Shown here piece by piece: positions 14,496 through 15,005 of a DNA stretch of 15,005 nucleotides. The notes under the pieces are model-generated. The model did no database searches and was not told the DNA's origin. It saw only the letters and a program-made list of their open reading frames with translations. Where the stretch lies: NCBI GenBank assembly GCA_003483675.1, contig DMYK01000424.1, positions 1-15,005 on the forward strand. Direction: 5' to 3'. The position numbers and the translations under genes are program-made. The stretch's first letter is position 1. Each line of letters opens with the position of its first letter. The stretch comes from Microcoleaceae cyanobacterium UBA11344 (GTDB lineage Bacteria; Cyanobacteriota; Cyanobacteriia; Cyanobacteriales; Microcoleaceae).

Positions 14496-15005
14496 ATGAA
14501 AGTCAAAGTCAGAAATCTTGGTGTTTTAAAGCAAGCCGAATTCACCCTTGGCGACCTAACAATTATTTGTGGTGGCAATAATACCGGTAAAACCTATGCT
14601 ACTTATGCACTATTTGGCTTTTTGTTTACTTGGCAACGGATATTTCTGATCGAAATCAAAGACGATAAAATTCAGCAACTTCTTACTGACGGAGTAATTC
14701 GCCTTGATCTACAAGAATATGTCAAGCAGGTTGATCGGATTGTTGCTAAAGGTTGTCATGCTTATACACAGCGATTACCTCAGATTTTTGCAGCACCGGC
14801 TGAACTATTTAAAGACACAGACTTTCAGGTAAGCCTAGATCTAAAAAATATTAGTTTTGCAGACAGATTTGAGCGAACAATAGGATCTGCCAATACCGAA
14901 ATATTCTCGCTGATCAAAAGTGAAGATAGTACAGAATTAGTTGTCACCCTGCTAGTTGAGAAAGAAAAGGTGAAAATCCCCAACGAGATACTTAGATCCA
15001 CCATT
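14496..15005 (+). CDS. AAA/SMC-like P-loop ATPase, 5' part only
   Basis: The frame is open from the ATG at 14496 to the window edge, giving 170 residues. The N-terminus MKVKVRNLGVLKQAEFTLGD is the usual first strands of AAA_15/AAA_21-type ATPases, followed by ICGGNNTGKTYATYALFGFL with Walker A G26-T33. The rest of the visible part is helical and polar; Walker B and the signature motif lie beyond the window. Proteins of this type include OLD-family nucleases and the ATPase partners of several phage-defence systems, where a second effector gene follows. Placement after the HEPN, RelE and HicAB genes agrees with such a role, but the effector, if any, is outside the window. It has its own good promoter. 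Confidence 0.8.
   Translation, partial: MKVKVRNLGVLKQAEFTLGDLTIICGGNNTGKTYATYALFGFLFTWQRIFLIEIKDDKIQQLLTDGVIRLDLQEYVKQVDRIVAKGCHAYTQRLPQIFAAPAELFKDTDFQVSLDLKNISFADRFERTIGSANTEIFSLIKSEDSTELVVTLLVEKEKVKIPNEILRSTI

Overview
The window is cyanobacterial chromosome, most likely from a filamentous (Oscillatoriales-type) species. The evidence is a rbcR-type LysR gene next to ndhF and ndhD, frequent HIP1 octamers (GCGATCGC, for example near 4034, 6323, 7958, 12156 and 13695), and heptamer short tandem repeats of the kind known from filamentous cyanobacteria. The exact genus cannot be fixed from this sequence alone.

Region 1 (1-6216) is conserved core. It holds the 5' part of a minus-strand RbcR-like regulator, a repeat-filled spacer, an NnrU/Z-ISO-family membrane protein, a thioredoxin-like protein whose start lies in a 10-bp inverted repeat, then ndhF and ndhD, two proton-pumping membrane subunits of NDH-1. 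A large imperfect hairpin lies between ndhF and ndhD, and a clear intrinsic terminator closes the unit at 6176-6215.

Region 2 (6217-8896) is accessory. A near-perfect sigma-70-type promoter precedes a HEPN plus three-zinc-ribbon gene that is split by one in-frame TAG. Just after its stop is an 88-bp hairpin built like an integron attC site. Then follow an antitoxin-like orphan, a complete RelE/ParE-type toxin-antitoxin pair, and a HicB-HicA pair whose HicA is cut off after about half its length.

Region 3 (8879-12897) looks like an inserted module. A minus-strand LysR regulator is divergent from a probable secreted small protein, a WCPYC peroxiredoxin-like protein, a DUF4079-type membrane protein and an EamA-family transporter. 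The HicA truncation lies at its left edge.

Region 4 (12898-14408) is decaying DNA. It contains a MAPEG-family gene with one frameshift and the 3' end of a sensor histidine kinase with two single-base losses, separated by tiny unassigned ORFs.

Region 5 (14412-15005) has a good promoter and the start of an AAA/SMC-like P-loop ATPase that runs off the window. The ATPase, the HEPN gene and the toxin-antitoxin genes together suggest a defence or mobile-element hot spot downstream of the stable ndh locus. No complete novel multi-gene system can be proved here. The best leads are the HEPN-zinc-ribbon gene with its attC-like element and the LysR/peroxiredoxin/DUF4079/EamA module.
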